This document shows positions 33,941 through 46,547 of a DNA stretch of 64,000 nt, one piece after another. The stretch is taken from positions 1-64,000 of the forward strand of contig NW_020126828.1 of NCBI RefSeq assembly GCF_002994745.2, written 5' to 3'. A program made the position numbers and the translations under genes. Origin of the DNA: Rosa chinensis. Its lineage: Eukaryota; Streptophyta; Magnoliopsida; Rosales; Rosaceae. The notes under the pieces were generated by a model. It had not been told where the DNA came from. It saw only the letters and a program-made list of their open reading frames with translations, and did not search any database. Position 1 is the stretch's first letter; each line of letters begins with the position of its first letter.

Positions 33941-36259
33941 TGATGTCGCTTTTGTCGAGCGACCAATTTAACCCTGAAATGTCATTAGTAGTATAAAGTA
34001 AATAGGGATCGTTCTATTCCGGGGATTGAGGGTACACCTGTCATTATCAAACAATTAAACAATTAAAATTAAAACAAAGTATAATATTTACAAAAATAAA
34101 ACAAAATATATACATATTTACGAAAAAGGGGGGATTTTTGATTTTGGTTTTCTATTTTCGAAAATAAAAGCTAACTAAATAATTAAAAACGCAAAAACAT
34201 AAAAATATAAATGGAATGTAAGAACAAAGATCAAAGTCGAAACTCATGATTAAAATTGATTCAAGTTCATCATTGTTCATCATAGTCATGCAAGAGGAGT
34301 TGATCATGTGAAACGTTCAAAAGCAAACAATTTCCCATATTTTACTTTCAATGCTAATTAACCTAAGCGAAAGCACCTAGATTAATCCTATCAAACATGC
34401 AATCAAACCCTAGAAAGCTAGTCAATCATGTCATGTTTAACGCATTAAGCACCTAGAAAGGCTATCAACTCAAATGTGCAACTTAGTATGAAAAAGTCCA
34501 CCTAATTGCAATCTTCTTTGATTAAATTCGGTTTTTGTACAAAACCTTTACTACTTATCGATCCAAGAACACAAAACCAAAAAGTTGATTCATGTTCTTA
34601 AATTCGTAGCACCAATTATATCAAAACCCTAAGTGTTTGCAACCACATAAGATTAAAATACAAAAGTTATCTATCATGCAAATTTAATCAAACACTCACA
34701 CAAAAGCAACCATAAATCGCAATATATGAATCTGAAAATTAACAATTCATCATAAAATTTCAGAAAACAATACTTGTTCATACATATGTGTCAACTAAGG
34801 CAAAACCAACGAAAATACAAAGCAAAGGTACAAGGAGAATCGGATTACACCGTGATGAAGATGAGATGAATGAAGTGATGATGTGGTCTCTTGAATTTCG
34901 AAAGCAATCTTCAAGGTGGAGGGTGGATGGTGTGCACGGCTTGTCTTCTTCTTCCTTGGCCTTGCTTGCACTTCGTGGTTGCCCTAGAGGATGGAGAGGA
35001 GCACGGCTAGTCTAAAGAGTTTTCTGAATTATTTTCTCAAAGTGTAAACGTAAAGAATGGAACTTGGAACTCTAAAACGTTGAGAAGAGGGGAGGTTATA
35101 TAGGGGACGGCCAACTTGCTCTCCAAGCCGTGTAAACCTTATGGAATTAATCTGAAAATTCCACATAATTTCCTCCAATAATATCTTGCCAAATAAGCCC
35201 TATGAGGTGGTTCAACCAATCACAAAATTCCATTTAATTCCCTAAATAATCTTGCCGAAATTCCCTTGATATAATTCTGATTTTTGTAGTTCAATTCGGC
35301 CAAACTTCCTTTAGGGAATTAAGGAATGTATCTAGACTTCTTTTGAGCTTTTCTTGGTCTCCACCTTTTTCTCTTTCCTTTTATTTCTCCCTTGAATATC
35401 TCCTTGCCGAATTCTCTAGGGTTTTCTTTTAATTCACACGGCAACTTCCTTCTTTTCCTCTTGGCTTGGACGGCAAAAGATATTCTAGGGTTTATCTCTT
35501 GATGAATTTCCATAAAAATAGCCCTAGAAAATCTCCCTAGAAAATCTCCTTTTAATTTCTGATTTTCCACGTCATTTCCCTTGTTTCTCTCTTCATTTTG
35601 GACGGCAAACATCTCTAGGGTTTCTTCATTGCGTCACAAACCCTAATTGCATGGGCTTTGTGGGCTTTTGATCCATTTGCCGAAAATCCAACAAGTCTTG
35701 AGAGTTCTTGGGCCTCCATGCGCCACCTTTGTGCCATGTCATCATCTAGAGTCTTCAAGAAGCTTCTCTCATGCCATGTCACTTCATTAATTCGATCTCC
35801 ATTCATGGTTGGCTCAAGAGTCTTGTTTTGGCAAGCTTTCCTTTTCTGGACAGGGTTTCCTGGTTGGACCAGGAAAGCTTCATTTCTTCATTTCTGCTCA
35901 TTTGTGCTTCCCTTTGTACTTCATCTTGTCTCCCTCCAACGTTGGCTAGCTTCTCTCTCCATTTGTGAGCTCGTTTCAGCTCATTTGTGACAAGGACCTG
36001 AAAATAGAAACTAGTAAGAAAAATAGAAACTTTCCTAAAATGAAAAGTGGGAAACTTTCTAAAAATGAAAAATAGAAACTACTAAAAATGGAAACTTACT
36101 AAAAATGATAAATAAAAACTACAAAAATAGAAACTTTCTACAAATAGGAACTTTCCCAATCAAAGAATGGAAACTTTCCTAAACAGGGTTTTATTAAGGA
36201 AATAACGCAGAAAATGCAGGGAAAAGCAAGTAAAACGTCGCATTAAAATGCTCCTATCA
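33941..36259 (-). repeat. V 3' LTR
   Basis: 2319 bp. Minus strand TGATAGGAGCATTTTAATGC...GCGACATCA. TATA-like TATATAA at about 35096-35103, AAAGTTTCC array at 36005-36190, and a terminal hairpin with stem GTCGC/GCGAC at 33945-33963. Apparently identical to 41546-43864. Confidence 0.95.
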
Positions 36260-36274
36260 AATTCCCCCACACTT
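36260..36274 (-). promoter_or_regulatory. V polypurine tract
   Basis: Minus strand AAGTGTGGGGGAATT, abutting the 3' LTR; inverted repeat at 36278-36299. Confidence 0.85.
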
Positions 36275-38253
36275 AGCTTTTGCTAGTCCCTTAGCAAAAT
36301 CACACTAAGACACACACTAAGACTCAACGAAAATTAAAGACTTGACACGAAACAGACTCTATAGCCCTTCAACTTTTTGTCTCAGCAATCTCTTACTTTC
36401 ACAACACCAAGATTAGCACTTCACCAAGAATAAATGTTTAGGCATTCGAGAGTTAATTAAAACACATAATCTTCACATACACAAGTAGGACTTGGTTGTA
36501 ACAATGGTGATGGGTTCTGTTAAGCATGTTTCAGACAAGTATGATTCAATCCTCACAAGGCATATCCACTCTTTCTTCTCTCAGAATTCAAGGCAATGCT
36601 TAAAAGCTTATACACTCAAGTATATGTGAAAGATAGCAAGTATATCACATAATGTAAGAAACGAAAGCACATGTATAATTTTCTTTAAAGATCTCATGAA
36701 GGATACCAACTACTTGCACAGATGGACCCAAGCCATAGGTTCAACTCTTGTAACTCATCTCCACATCAAGGGCTGTCCCATCTTAAGGATCAAGAAGGTC
36801 TTCTCAAGGGTTGTAATGGGGCTAAGGCTCAAGGTTTAAAGAAACGAAAGGTAAGGATTTATCAAAGTGTCCTAAAAACCTAGCAGAGCACATGTAGATG
36901 TAGAGACCTCAAGAAATCCACCAAGGCATTGCAAAAACGTCACTTTCCCTAAAGGTGACATAAAAGGGGCCTAATGTCTTCATGTTGGGCCAAATCTTCA
37001 TTAGAAACTTCCCCTGAACTATAGTGATTGGACAAAGGCCAAATTTTTCTGTAGTGGGCCTTCAGTTCAAAGTAAACTCCAAAATCACTAAGTATGGGGG
37101 ACTAAAATCCATAAATATTTCTTTCTTTTCTTTTCTTTTTATGCCGTACAATTTTCTTTTCTTTTCATTTCATTTTTTTCACGGCTTTCACATATTTTTT
37201 CTTTATGGACAAGTCTACCCCCACACTTGAACTTTCACCTCTTCTCAATTTCCATCCTTAGCACAAAACCCTCGTAGTATGTCTCAAAAGATTGCTCCAC
37301 TAAGTTCTTAGAACAAAGGGTAGGGTTGTAACTATACTAAGCTTCATGGTTAAGGGTTTTAAGGGTGATGAATGAAAAGGCTTAATGTAGGCTCAAAGGG
37401 GCTTATCTAAGGGAGTCCCACGACGGGCACAAATGGGGACACAAGTTTGTATGGCAATGGTGGTAATTCCTAGGGTGCCTCTATCCCATCCAGAATCAGG
37501 GCCATGTATTAATATACGTCTCAACAAGCACAAGAGTGAATTCTAGCATTCTCTAGTCCATCAAACTTAATCTATGGCAAGTAGTCAATCAAGATGAAAG
37601 AATAATGAGATCATCAAAACATCGCCAAGAAAATAAGAATATATTTTTCATTTTACTCCAAGAAAAAGGGACATGGGCTCAATTATCTCACATGGGTTTT
37701 TATGAATCAAAACTCATCTTAACATGCTCATATTTTCTGTACCAAAGTTTCGAAATCCATATCCACTACACATGCATATATATCTCATATATCTCAATTA
37801 ACCAAAGAATACCATTTTAAAATCATCTCAATTTTGTGATCCTCTTTTAATCATGATTTCAGAGATATAGAATCATCCTAGACAGTTGAAAGGGCATCCT
37901 AAGACTCAAAACAAAAACAAAAGCAACGAAATTTTTTTTTAAATTTTTGACATTTTTCACTTTTTTTTGTATTTTTCAATATATGTGACTCAAAATATGA
38001 CTCAAGATAAAAGTGTAAATCCCTTCCCCACACTTAAATATTGCATTGTCCTCAATGTAATCAATTAAAAGCATGCAATGAAACACTTAAGCATATAGGG
38101 ATGAAATTTACGAAAATAATACTAAATTCAAAAAGCAAAAAAAAAAAAATAAAAGATAAGGATAAAGAAAGCAAATCTGATTTGCATGGGTTGCCTCCCA
38201 AGTAGCGCTTGGTTTTAACGTCTTCTCAGCCTAGACGTGGTTTCCTCTTCTCC
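36275..38253 (-). other. V 3' noncoding region
   Basis: It follows the gag stop directly. It has the post-pol hairpin region (38186-38201, outer pair lost: TTGGG/CCCAT), PPT-like cores at 38026-38035 and 37218-37228, the GTGCCCGTCGTGGG block near 37415, an A/G-rich tract (37200-37120, T-rich on the plus strand) and the terminal inverted repeat. Module C is absent here, unlike W, U and Z. Confidence 0.8.
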
Positions 38254-39819
38254 TCAGTTGGTGGAACCTTCAAAGCCTCCCTTTGGGTTTGGAATTGTGT
38301 TGCTCGGAAGCTTACCACTCTCATGAAACTTGGTCATGAAGTCCACCACTTGTCCCATTTGCTTCTTGAGCTCTGCAATGTCCTTGGCATTGGTCTGTTG
38401 TCCTTGAAGCAAAGTCTGTGTGGCACTAGTCAATGCCTGAGTAGAATTAGTCAATGCCTCTATCGTCTTATCATAGTGAGAATTGGGATTCCCTACATTG
38501 TGTTGAGGAGGCATGTAAGGTCTTTGATAGGGAGGTCCTTGAGGACGTTGGAAACTGCCACCAAGAGGGTTCTGAACATTTTCATTGTTGGTCCACTTGA
38601 AGTTGGGGTGGTCCCTCCATCCAGGGTTATAGGTATTCGAATATGGATCATACCTTGGACGTGGGGGACCCCCTTGGTTCCCTTGATAGCCTCCTATAGC
38701 ATTCACAGACTCCCAACCACCATTCTCACTCAGTTGAGGACATTGATCCGTAGGATGTCCTTGAGTAAAGCATACCCCACAAGCAGAGGGTCCTCCATGG
38801 CCTTGAGTAGTCGCCACCTTGTTCACAAGAAGGGTGAGTTTGCTCAATTGATCCGCAATGGCAGGACTAGTGCTCACCTCATTTACCCTACGAGTGGGTT
38901 GTCTCACACCCTCATACTGTTGGGAGTTTAGGGCACGATTAGCTATAAGTTCCTTCCCAACCGCAGGTGACTTATCCACAAAAGCTCCACCAGCTGCAGC
39001 ATCCAACATTTGCCTTTCCAAGGGTAAGAGTCCTTCGTAGAAACATGTGAGTAGGGTCTCATCCTTCATCTGATGTTGAGGACATTGTGCAAGTAAGGAA
39101 TTGAACCTCTCATAGTAGGCAGCATAGGACTCATCATGAGCTTGCTCTATTCCACTAAGCTTCTTCCTAAGTGTGATGACCTTTGAAGCTGGGAAGTATT
39201 TCTCCAAGAAGGCCTTTCTCATTGTTTCCCATGATGTGATACGACCTGCAGGAAGCTCATATAGCCAATCCTTGGCTCTATCAGCTAGAGAGAATGGAAA
39301 TGCTCTCATCTTAAGAAGGTTTTCATCCGCCCCTTGTGGTTGCATGTTTGCACAAACAGATTGGAATTCTCGTACGTGCTTGTTAGCATCCTCCATATTG
39401 AGGCCATGGAAGATAGGGAGCTTGTGCAACAATCCACTCTTAAGCTCGAACTCTGCTTGTCTTCCAGCTGCAGGGGCAGGGTATACTATGCCTGTAGGGG
39501 GTCCTCCTTCAACAGTTGCGGTGGAGAGTTCCCTAATAGATGCCATTCTCTCTTCTTCGACTTCTTCAGGTGGTGGTGAAGGTGGTGGTGTAGAGTTGGA
39601 CGAAATCACAGGTGAAGGTGAACGTGAAGGAGGAGATGGACTTGGTGTAGGTGATGTAGACTCCTCAGAACAGTAGGTCCTCTTCCCTTGTTCGTTAAAG
39701 ATGTACCCTCTGTGTGTCGAAGGGGAAGGGCTTGTCTGCTCAAGAAGTGAAGGACCCTTCAAGCGAGCGAGCCTTGCTTCAATTTCCTTTAGTGTAGAGG
39801 ATCTAAAAGGCTCGGTCAT
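38254..39819 (-). CDS. gag: V Gag, intact, only gene of V
   Basis: 521 codons from ATG at 39819. Residues 50-90 are Ser/Pro-rich with an acidic end. Residues about 125-300 are the Retrotrans_gag capsid region ([20 protein letters not shown] at 173-192; YFPASKVITLRKKLSG at 208-223). The zinc knuckle has C347, C350, H355, C360. A Gly/Pro/Tyr-rich connector follows ([17 protein letters not shown]), with no frameshift at the point where W, Z and Y change frame. The ORF ends after NTIPNPKGGFEGSTN, just before where a protease would begin, through a deletion of all of pol. It likely makes Gag able to form particles and to use Pol from W-type elements (inference). Confidence 0.93.
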   Translation of the reverse strand: MTEPFRSSTLKEIEARLARLKGPSLLEQTSPSPSTHRGYIFNEQGKRTYCSEESTSPTPSPSPPSRSPSPVISSNSTPPPSPPPEEVEEERMASIRELSTATVEGGPPTGIVYPAPAAGRQAEFELKSGLLHKLPIFHGLNMEDANKHVREFQSVCANMQPQGADENLLKMRAFPFSLADRAKDWLYELPAGRITSWETMRKAFLEKYFPASKVITLRKKLSGIEQAHDESYAAYYERFNSLLAQCPQHQMKDETLLTCFYEGLLPLERQMLDAAAGGAFVDKSPAVGKELIANRALNSQQYEGVRQPTRRVNEVSTSPAIADQLSKLTLLVNKVATTQGHGGPSACGVCFTQGHPTDQCPQLSENGGWESVNAIGGYQGNQGGPPRPRYDPYSNTYNPGWRDHPNFKWTNNENVQNPLGGSFQRPQGPPYQRPYMPPQHNVGNPNSHYDKTIEALTNSTQALTSATQTLLQGQQTNAKDIAELKKQMGQVVDFMTKFHESGKLPSNTIPNPKGGFEGSTN

Positions 39820-40719
39820 TCATAGGAATCCTGAACATCATCAAAATTCAAAGAAGTTAGCAAAGTATAAAGTGAGTTAATTACAAATTAGTGATTTATA
39901 CATCAACCTTACTATTCACGAGTCACTATTCACAAGTTACTATTCACGACTTTACTATTTATGATTTATACAAGTATAAAGAGAAGTATAAATTAAAAAC
40001 TATCCACAATCTTTTCACAAATAAACCACGTAAGAAGTTTATACAAGTATAAAATGTACAAAACAACACAATTTACAAGTGGAGGTTATGTTCAAGCATC
40101 TTATTATCTTTACAAAATAAAGTTAATATCTCAATTGGTTACAAGTTGTAAGTCGAGCCCAATAGAAACCACTACTATTGGTGAGATACGATCTAGGGAT
40201 AGTCGTCTAGACATAAGTCGCTTTCCTTTGTTTCAGAAGGCTAGATGGCCAGATTAAGAGGTAAGTGAGAGGGAGGACTCATTTTGGTGACACTACGGAG
40301 GCTACTCCCTCATTGAGGTTTAGGCCCCTATTGGCTACTCCCACATTGTGGTTTACGCACGGTCTATAGTATCTCTGAGATCCAATTGAACCCATCACCC
40401 AGGGTCTCAACCTAAGACACCACCTATATGCCCCTTACTCAGCTTGAAAAGAACTCATGTGTTAGACAGTTCTCCAAATGTTAATAAAAGCCGCCCTCAA
40501 CCTCATAAGACCTCAGAAAGGCACTAATGAAGGGTTAAGGCCAATATTAACAAAAGGGCCCTTATCTACTCATACGAATTTACACACTTATAATAAATCA
40601 AGAATTTAACAATATTTATAATTAATTCTTTACATTTCCTTTGTTTAACAAGATTAGACACCATTTACACAAACTTTCACACAAACAAACAAAACGTCAC
40701 TATTCACATCTAATTATCT

Positions 40720-40757
<38 letters not shown>

Positions 40758-41521
40758 CACGAAATTAAGTAAAATTACTTCTATTCTTTCCTTTTCTTTA
40801 CAATTATTTTCAACACTTAGGTACGGGAACAGGGAGTCTCGATGTGGAATGGGGCTGAAACAGCTACCCTTTTCAAGACTATGTTTAATCCAATATACCT
40901 TAGGTGCATCACAACATTTTCATTTATTATCTATATCATTGATTTCAAATTCAATTCCAAGCGGTAAATCAAGAGGACGTGCGGCCCAAGTATAGTCGTC
41001 TAGACACAAAGTCCCTCCTACATCCTTTGGGCAACCTTACTGAAATGGCCAGGTAGGGGAGGGCGAACACAAGAGGTAGGATCCATTTTGGCATGAGCTA
41101 CTCCCACATTGTGGTTTAGGCCCATTTGCATGCACTTCTGAATCCAAGAACCCGTTATGAACGTTGTCCCTTTCCTAGACACCATCCCACATAGGCTATA
41201 CTTACTTGGATGAAAAAGGTCCTAAGTGTGAAGACAGTTCAATGAATGTTAATAAAGGCCGCCCTCAACCTTAAGGGACCTGGACTAGGTACCAATAAGG
41301 GGTTTAGGCCAATATTAATAAACACGACTTCACCTATTCCATCTTTAATTTACAACCTACAATTAAAATTCGTATTCAACAATATAAATAACAACCTAAG
41401 TAATTAATTAACTAAATTTCGACAATTACAAAATAAACAAGTAAAATTTTTTTTTTTTTTTTTTTTTTCTTCGGTCACAATATACAAAACAAATATTCAC
41501 AATATGGCAAATGATTTTTCA
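39820..41521 (-). other. V leader
   Basis: About 1.7 kb untranslated with two leader modules: A (about 41330-40975, continuing to 40815) next to the primer-binding site, then B (about 40565-40150). A 36-base T run (40722-40757) and its flanks separate them. ATTCACGA-type repeats lie near 39905-39960. T has the same order of modules. Confidence 0.78.
40722..40757. repeat. Homopolymer run T36 in V leader
   Basis: 36 consecutive T on the plus strand between leader modules A and B. The T element has an A30 run at the equivalent place (62904-62933). Confidence 0.9.
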
Positions 41522-41540
41522 ATCCCCGGCAACGGCGCCA
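41522..41540 (-). promoter_or_regulatory. V primer-binding site (tRNA-Asp)
   Basis: On the plus strand ATCCCCGGCAACGGCGCCA, equal to the tRNA-Asp 3' end; 5 bp from the LTR. Confidence 0.93.
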
Positions 41541-41545
41541 AAAAT

Positions 41546-43864
41546 TGATGTCGCTTTTGTCGAGCGACCAATTTAACCCTGAAATGTCATTAGTAGTATA
41601 AAGTAAATAGGGATCGTTCTATTCCGGGGATTGAGGGTACACCTGTCATTATCAAACAATTAAACAATTAAAATTAAAACAAAGTATAATATTTACAAAA
41701 ATAAAACAAAATATATACATATTTACGAAAAAGGGGGGATTTTTGATTTTGGTTTTCTATTTTCGAAAATAAAAGCTAACTAAATAATTAAAAACGCAAA
41801 AACATAAAAATATAAATGGAATGTAAGAACAAAGATCAAAGTCGAAACTCATGATTAAAATTGATTCAAGTTCATCATTGTTCATCATAGTCATGCAAGA
41901 GGAGTTGATCATGTGAAACGTTCAAAAGCAAACAATTTCCCATATTTTACTTTCAATGCTAATTAACCTAAGCGAAAGCACCTAGATTAATCCTATCAAA
42001 CATGCAATCAAACCCTAGAAAGCTAGTCAATCATGTCATGTTTAACGCATTAAGCACCTAGAAAGGCTATCAACTCAAATGTGCAACTTAGTATGAAAAA
42101 GTCCACCTAATTGCAATCTTCTTTGATTAAATTCGGTTTTTGTACAAAACCTTTACTACTTATCGATCCAAGAACACAAAACCAAAAAGTTGATTCATGT
42201 TCTTAAATTCGTAGCACCAATTATATCAAAACCCTAAGTGTTTGCAACCACATAAGATTAAAATACAAAAGTTATCTATCATGCAAATTTAATCAAACAC
42301 TCACACAAAAGCAACCATAAATCGCAATATATGAATCTGAAAATTAACAATTCATCATAAAATTTCAGAAAACAATACTTGTTCATACATATGTGTCAAC
42401 TAAGGCAAAACCAACGAAAATACAAAGCAAAGGTACAAGGAGAATCGGATTACACCGTGATGAAGATGAGATGAATGAAGTGATGATGTGGTCTCTTGAA
42501 TTTCGAAAGCAATCTTCAAGGTGGAGGGTGGATGGTGTGCACGGCTTGTCTTCTTCTTCCTTGGCCTTGCTTGCACTTCGTGGTTGCCCTAGAGGATGGA
42601 GAGGAGCACGGCTAGTCTAAAGAGTTTTCTGAATTATTTTCTCAAAGTGTAAACGTAAAGAATGGAACTTGGAACTCTAAAACGTTGAGAAGAGGGGAGG
42701 TTATATAGGGGACGGCCAACTTGCTCTCCAAGCCGTGTAAACCTTATGGAATTAATCTGAAAATTCCACATAATTTCCTCCAATAATATCTTGCCAAATA
42801 AGCCCTATGAGGTGGTTCAACCAATCACAAAATTCCATTTAATTCCCTAAATAATCTTGCCGAAATTCCCTTGATATAATTCTGATTTTTGTAGTTCAAT
42901 TCGGCCAAACTTCCTTTAGGGAATTAAGGAATGTATCTAGACTTCTTTTGAGCTTTTCTTGGTCTCCACCTTTTTCTCTTTCCTTTTATTTCTCCCTTGA
43001 ATATCTCCTTGCCGAATTCTCTAGGGTTTTCTTTTAATTCACACGGCAACTTCCTTCTTTTCCTCTTGGCTTGGACGGCAAAAGATATTCTAGGGTTTAT
43101 CTCTTGATGAATTTCCATAAAAATAGCCCTAGAAAATCTCCCTAGAAAATCTCCTTTTAATTTCTGATTTTCCACGTCATTTCCCTTGTTTCTCTCTTCA
43201 TTTTGGACGGCAAACATCTCTAGGGTTTCTTCATTGCGTCACAAACCCTAATTGCATGGGCTTTGTGGGCTTTTGATCCATTTGCCGAAAATCCAACAAG
43301 TCTTGAGAGTTCTTGGGCCTCCATGCGCCACCTTTGTGCCATGTCATCATCTAGAGTCTTCAAGAAGCTTCTCTCATGCCATGTCACTTCATTAATTCGA
43401 TCTCCATTCATGGTTGGCTCAAGAGTCTTGTTTTGGCAAGCTTTCCTTTTCTGGACAGGGTTTCCTGGTTGGACCAGGAAAGCTTCATTTCTTCATTTCT
43501 GCTCATTTGTGCTTCCCTTTGTACTTCATCTTGTCTCCCTCCAACGTTGGCTAGCTTCTCTCTCCATTTGTGAGCTCGTTTCAGCTCATTTGTGACAAGG
43601 ACCTGAAAATAGAAACTAGTAAGAAAAATAGAAACTTTCCTAAAATGAAAAGTGGGAAACTTTCTAAAAATGAAAAATAGAAACTACTAAAAATGGAAAC
43701 TTACTAAAAATGATAAATAAAAACTACAAAAATAGAAACTTTCTACAAATAGGAACTTTCCCAATCAAAGAATGGAAACTTTCCTAAACAGGGTTTTATT
43801 AAGGAAATAACGCAGAAAATGCAGGGAAAAGCAAGTAAAACGTCGCATTAAAATGCTCCTATCA
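41546..43864 (-). repeat. V 5' LTR
   Basis: 2319 bp, apparently identical to 33941-36259. It carries the TATA box (42701-42708) that would drive V on the minus strand, the U5 box (41624-41634) and the terminal hairpin (41550-41568). ORFs such as 43263-43595 are repeated in both LTRs and look incidental. Confidence 0.95.
42701..42710 (-). promoter_or_regulatory. TATA box of V 5' LTR
   Basis: Minus strand CCCTATATAA, with GGACGGC-type sequence flanking as in T (60961-60970). Confidence 0.65.
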
Positions 43865-43869
43865 CGGCC
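43865..43869. repeat. Target site duplication of V, right copy
   Basis: CGGCC, matching 33936-33940. Confidence 0.95.
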
Positions 43870-44369
43870 CAAGTATAGTTGTCTAGACACAAAGTTCCTT
43901 CTACATCCTTTGGGCAACCTTACTGAAATGGCCAGGTAGGGGAGGGCGAACACAAGAGGCAGAATCCATTTTGGCATGAGCTACTCCCACATTGTGGTTT
44001 AGGCCCATTTGTAAGCACTTCTGGATCCAAACCCGTTATGAACGTTGTCCCCTTCCTAGACACCATCCCACATAGGCTATACTTACTTAGATGAAAAAGG
44101 TCCTAGGTGTGAAGACAGTTCAATGAATATTAATAAAGACCGCCCTCAACCTTAAGGGACCTGAACTAGGTACCAATAAGGGGTTTAGGTCAATATTAAT
44201 AAACACGACTTCACCTATTCCTCTTTAATTTACAACTCACAATAAAACTCGTATTCAATAATATAAATAACAACCTAAGTATTTAACTAACAATTTCGAT
44301 CACAATATGAACATATAATATAATGTTTACGAAAACAACAATATTCACAATGCAACAAGTGATTTTTCA
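43870..44369 (-). other. W leader, LTR-proximal part (module A)
   Basis: Leader module A between W's primer-binding site and the V insertion, with the paired landmarks GGCCTAAACCCC and CCTGGCCATTTCAG on the minus strand. No ORF of interest. Confidence 0.78.
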
Positions 44370-44388
44370 ATCCCCGGCAACGGCGCCA
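44370..44388 (-). promoter_or_regulatory. W primer-binding site (tRNA-Asp)
   Basis: On the plus strand ATCCCCGGCAACGGCGCCA; 5 bp from the LTR. Confidence 0.93.
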
Positions 44389-44393
44389 AAAAT

Positions 44394-46547
44394 TGATACG
44401 CTCAAAGCAAGCATATAATTCAACCCTAGAAATATCATTAGTAGTATAAGCAAGTAGGGATCGTTCTATTCCGGGGATTGAGGGTACACCTGTCAATGTA
44501 GGACAATATAAACAATTAAAATAAAACAAAGTATAATATTTACATAATATAAACACAATTTACGATTTAGGGGAGGTTTTAGGTTTTGGTTTTCGAAAAT
44601 TAAAAGAAAGAATAAAACTAAGTATAAACAAAAACACAAATACAAGAATGATATGTAAGAAACAAAGATTAAAACCGATTTCATGATTAAATTCGAATAC
44701 AAACCTATATTGTTCTTCCAAGTCATGTGAAAGGAGTTGACCATGTGAAACATTCGAAAGCAAACGATTTCCCATATTTTACTTTTCAATGCTAATTAAT
44801 CTAAATGAAAGCACATAGATTAATCCTATCAAACATGTAATCAAACCCTAGAAAGCTAGTCAATCATACATGTTCAACGCAAGAAGTTCAAGGAAAGGCT
44901 ATCAACTCAAGTGTACAACTTAGTATGAATAAGTTCACCTAATTGCAATCCTCTTCAATTGAATTCGATTTTTGTCCAAAACCTTTACTACTTTGATTCA
45001 AGTTTACACAAAACGAAAAGTCGATTTCATGTTCTTAAACCTAGCATCAATTATATCAAAACCCTAAGTGTTTCGAACCACATAAGATTAAAATATAAAA
45101 GTTATCTATAAAGCAAATTCAATCGAACAATCACACATAAGCAACTTTGGAATCACAACATAGAAATCGAAAATCCTTAATCAATCATAAAATTTCAGAT
45201 TATAAACCTTGTTCAAACATCAATGTTAACTAGAACAACATCCAACGAAATCAAACAAGGAGAATCAAAAGTGATTACAAGAAAGAAGGTTGAATTACAC
45301 CGTGAATGGAGAGATGGATGAATAACTCGAATGATGAACTAATGAAACTCGAAAGCAAGCTTCAAAGTACACGGCTTCAAGGTGGAATGGATGATGATGC
45401 TCACGGCCTAAGCTTGCTTCTTCCTTCCTTGCTTGAAAACGCCAAAAGTTGCACTAGAGAATGGAGAGAGCTTCCGCGCGTAGAGAGAATTTTCTGAATT
45501 GTAAAGTGTGTTTGGAGACGTCTAGGGTGAGTGTATATATAGGGAACGGCATGTCTTGGCTTCCAAGCCGTGAGTTTTCTGATTTATTTACCAAGGAATT
45601 AAATTAATAATTCCACATGCCTTCCACCAATGAGAAATTGCCAAGTAAGCCCTAGTGTGTCATCCAACCAATCATAAAACTCCAAGGAGATACCCTAATA
45701 TATTCTTGCCGAAATTCCTTGAATATTTTCTGATTTTCTTCTTGATATTTCGGCCAAAACATGCTTAGGGTTTCTAGGAATGAACCTAGACGCAATTTGG
45801 TCTCTTTCTTGATTTCTTTCCTTAAACTCCACCCTAGAAAATCTCTTGCGTAATCTTTGATTCTTCCCTTGATTTTTCACGCCACTTTTGCCTCCTCCTT
45901 TTGATTTTCACGGCAATGCAACCCTAGGGTTTCCTCCATGCGTCACAAACCCTAATTCCATGGGCTTTTGATGGGCCTTGATCCATTTTGCCGAAAATCC
46001 ATAGAGTTCTTGGGCCTCGTTGCTTCAACTTCAAGTCTTCTCATCTTCCAACGCAAAACTCATTATTTTTCCATTTCTTTTTCATGGTTGCGTTGGAAAC
46101 TTGCTCGGAAAGCCTTCCTCCATTTCGCAGGGTTTCCTAGTTGGATTAGGAAAGCTTGTTTCTTCATTTCTGCTCAAATGTGTGGCCCAATTCTTCTCAT
46201 ATTCGTTCGTCTTGATGTTCGCAAGCTCCTCTTTCCATTCGTGCATTCATTTCCACTTTTTAGCTCGGAGGTCCTGAAAATAGAAACTAATATGAAAAAT
46301 GGAAACTTACCTAATTTGAAAAATAGAAACTTTCTAAAATTGAGAAATGGAAAGTTTCTAAAAATGAAAAATAGAAACTTACTAAAAATGAGAAATGAGA
46401 AATGAGAACAAAAATGGAAACTTTCTACAATAAGGAACTTTCCCAATCAAAAAATGGAAACTTTCCCAAACAGGGATTTTTCAAGGAAATGGCGCAGAAA
46501 AATGTAGGGAAATGCAGTTAAAACGTCGCATTAAAATGCTCCTATCA
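44394..46547 (-). repeat. W 5' LTR
   Basis: 2154 bp, aligned without indel to 23117-25270. It has the promoter (TATA at 45534-45541), the U5 box CCGGGGATTGA on the plus strand at 44471-44481, and a terminal hairpin with stem ATATGCT/AGCGTAT. Ends in TGATA/TATCA. Confidence 0.95.

Larger units (their letters stand above)
33941..43864 (-). mobile_element. Element V: gag-only non-autonomous Athila derivative
   Basis: Minus orientation, 9924 bp. 5' LTR 43864-41546, primer-binding site 41540-41522, leader, an intact gag (39819-38254), 3' noncoding, polypurine tract 36274-36260, 3' LTR 36259-33941. Protease, RT, RNase H and integrase are missing; the gag ORF stops soon after the connector region and the post-pol sequence follows directly. 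LTRs align at a constant offset of 7605 with no difference that I noticed, so V is probably the youngest complete insertion here. It inserted into W's leader. Confidence 0.95.
23117..46547 (-). mobile_element. Element W: Athila-type retrotransposon, nearly intact, inserted in Z pol and split by V
   Basis: Minus orientation. In its own order: 5' LTR 46547-44394, primer-binding site 44388-44370, leader (44369-43870 and 33940-33137, split by V), gag from 33136, pol ending at 27525, 3' noncoding, polypurine tract 25285-25271, 3' LTR 25270-23117. The two 2154-bp LTRs align with no indel, and I noticed one substitution, so insertion is very recent. Its only coding lesion is a one-base frame change at the gag/pol junction. 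V now interrupts the leader but not the genes. Confidence 0.95.

Noticed and set aside
44370..44388. tRNA-Asp gene fragment
   Set aside because: Only the 19 nt complementary to the tRNA 3' end are present, at each LTR/internal junction; these are primer-binding sites, not tRNA genes.
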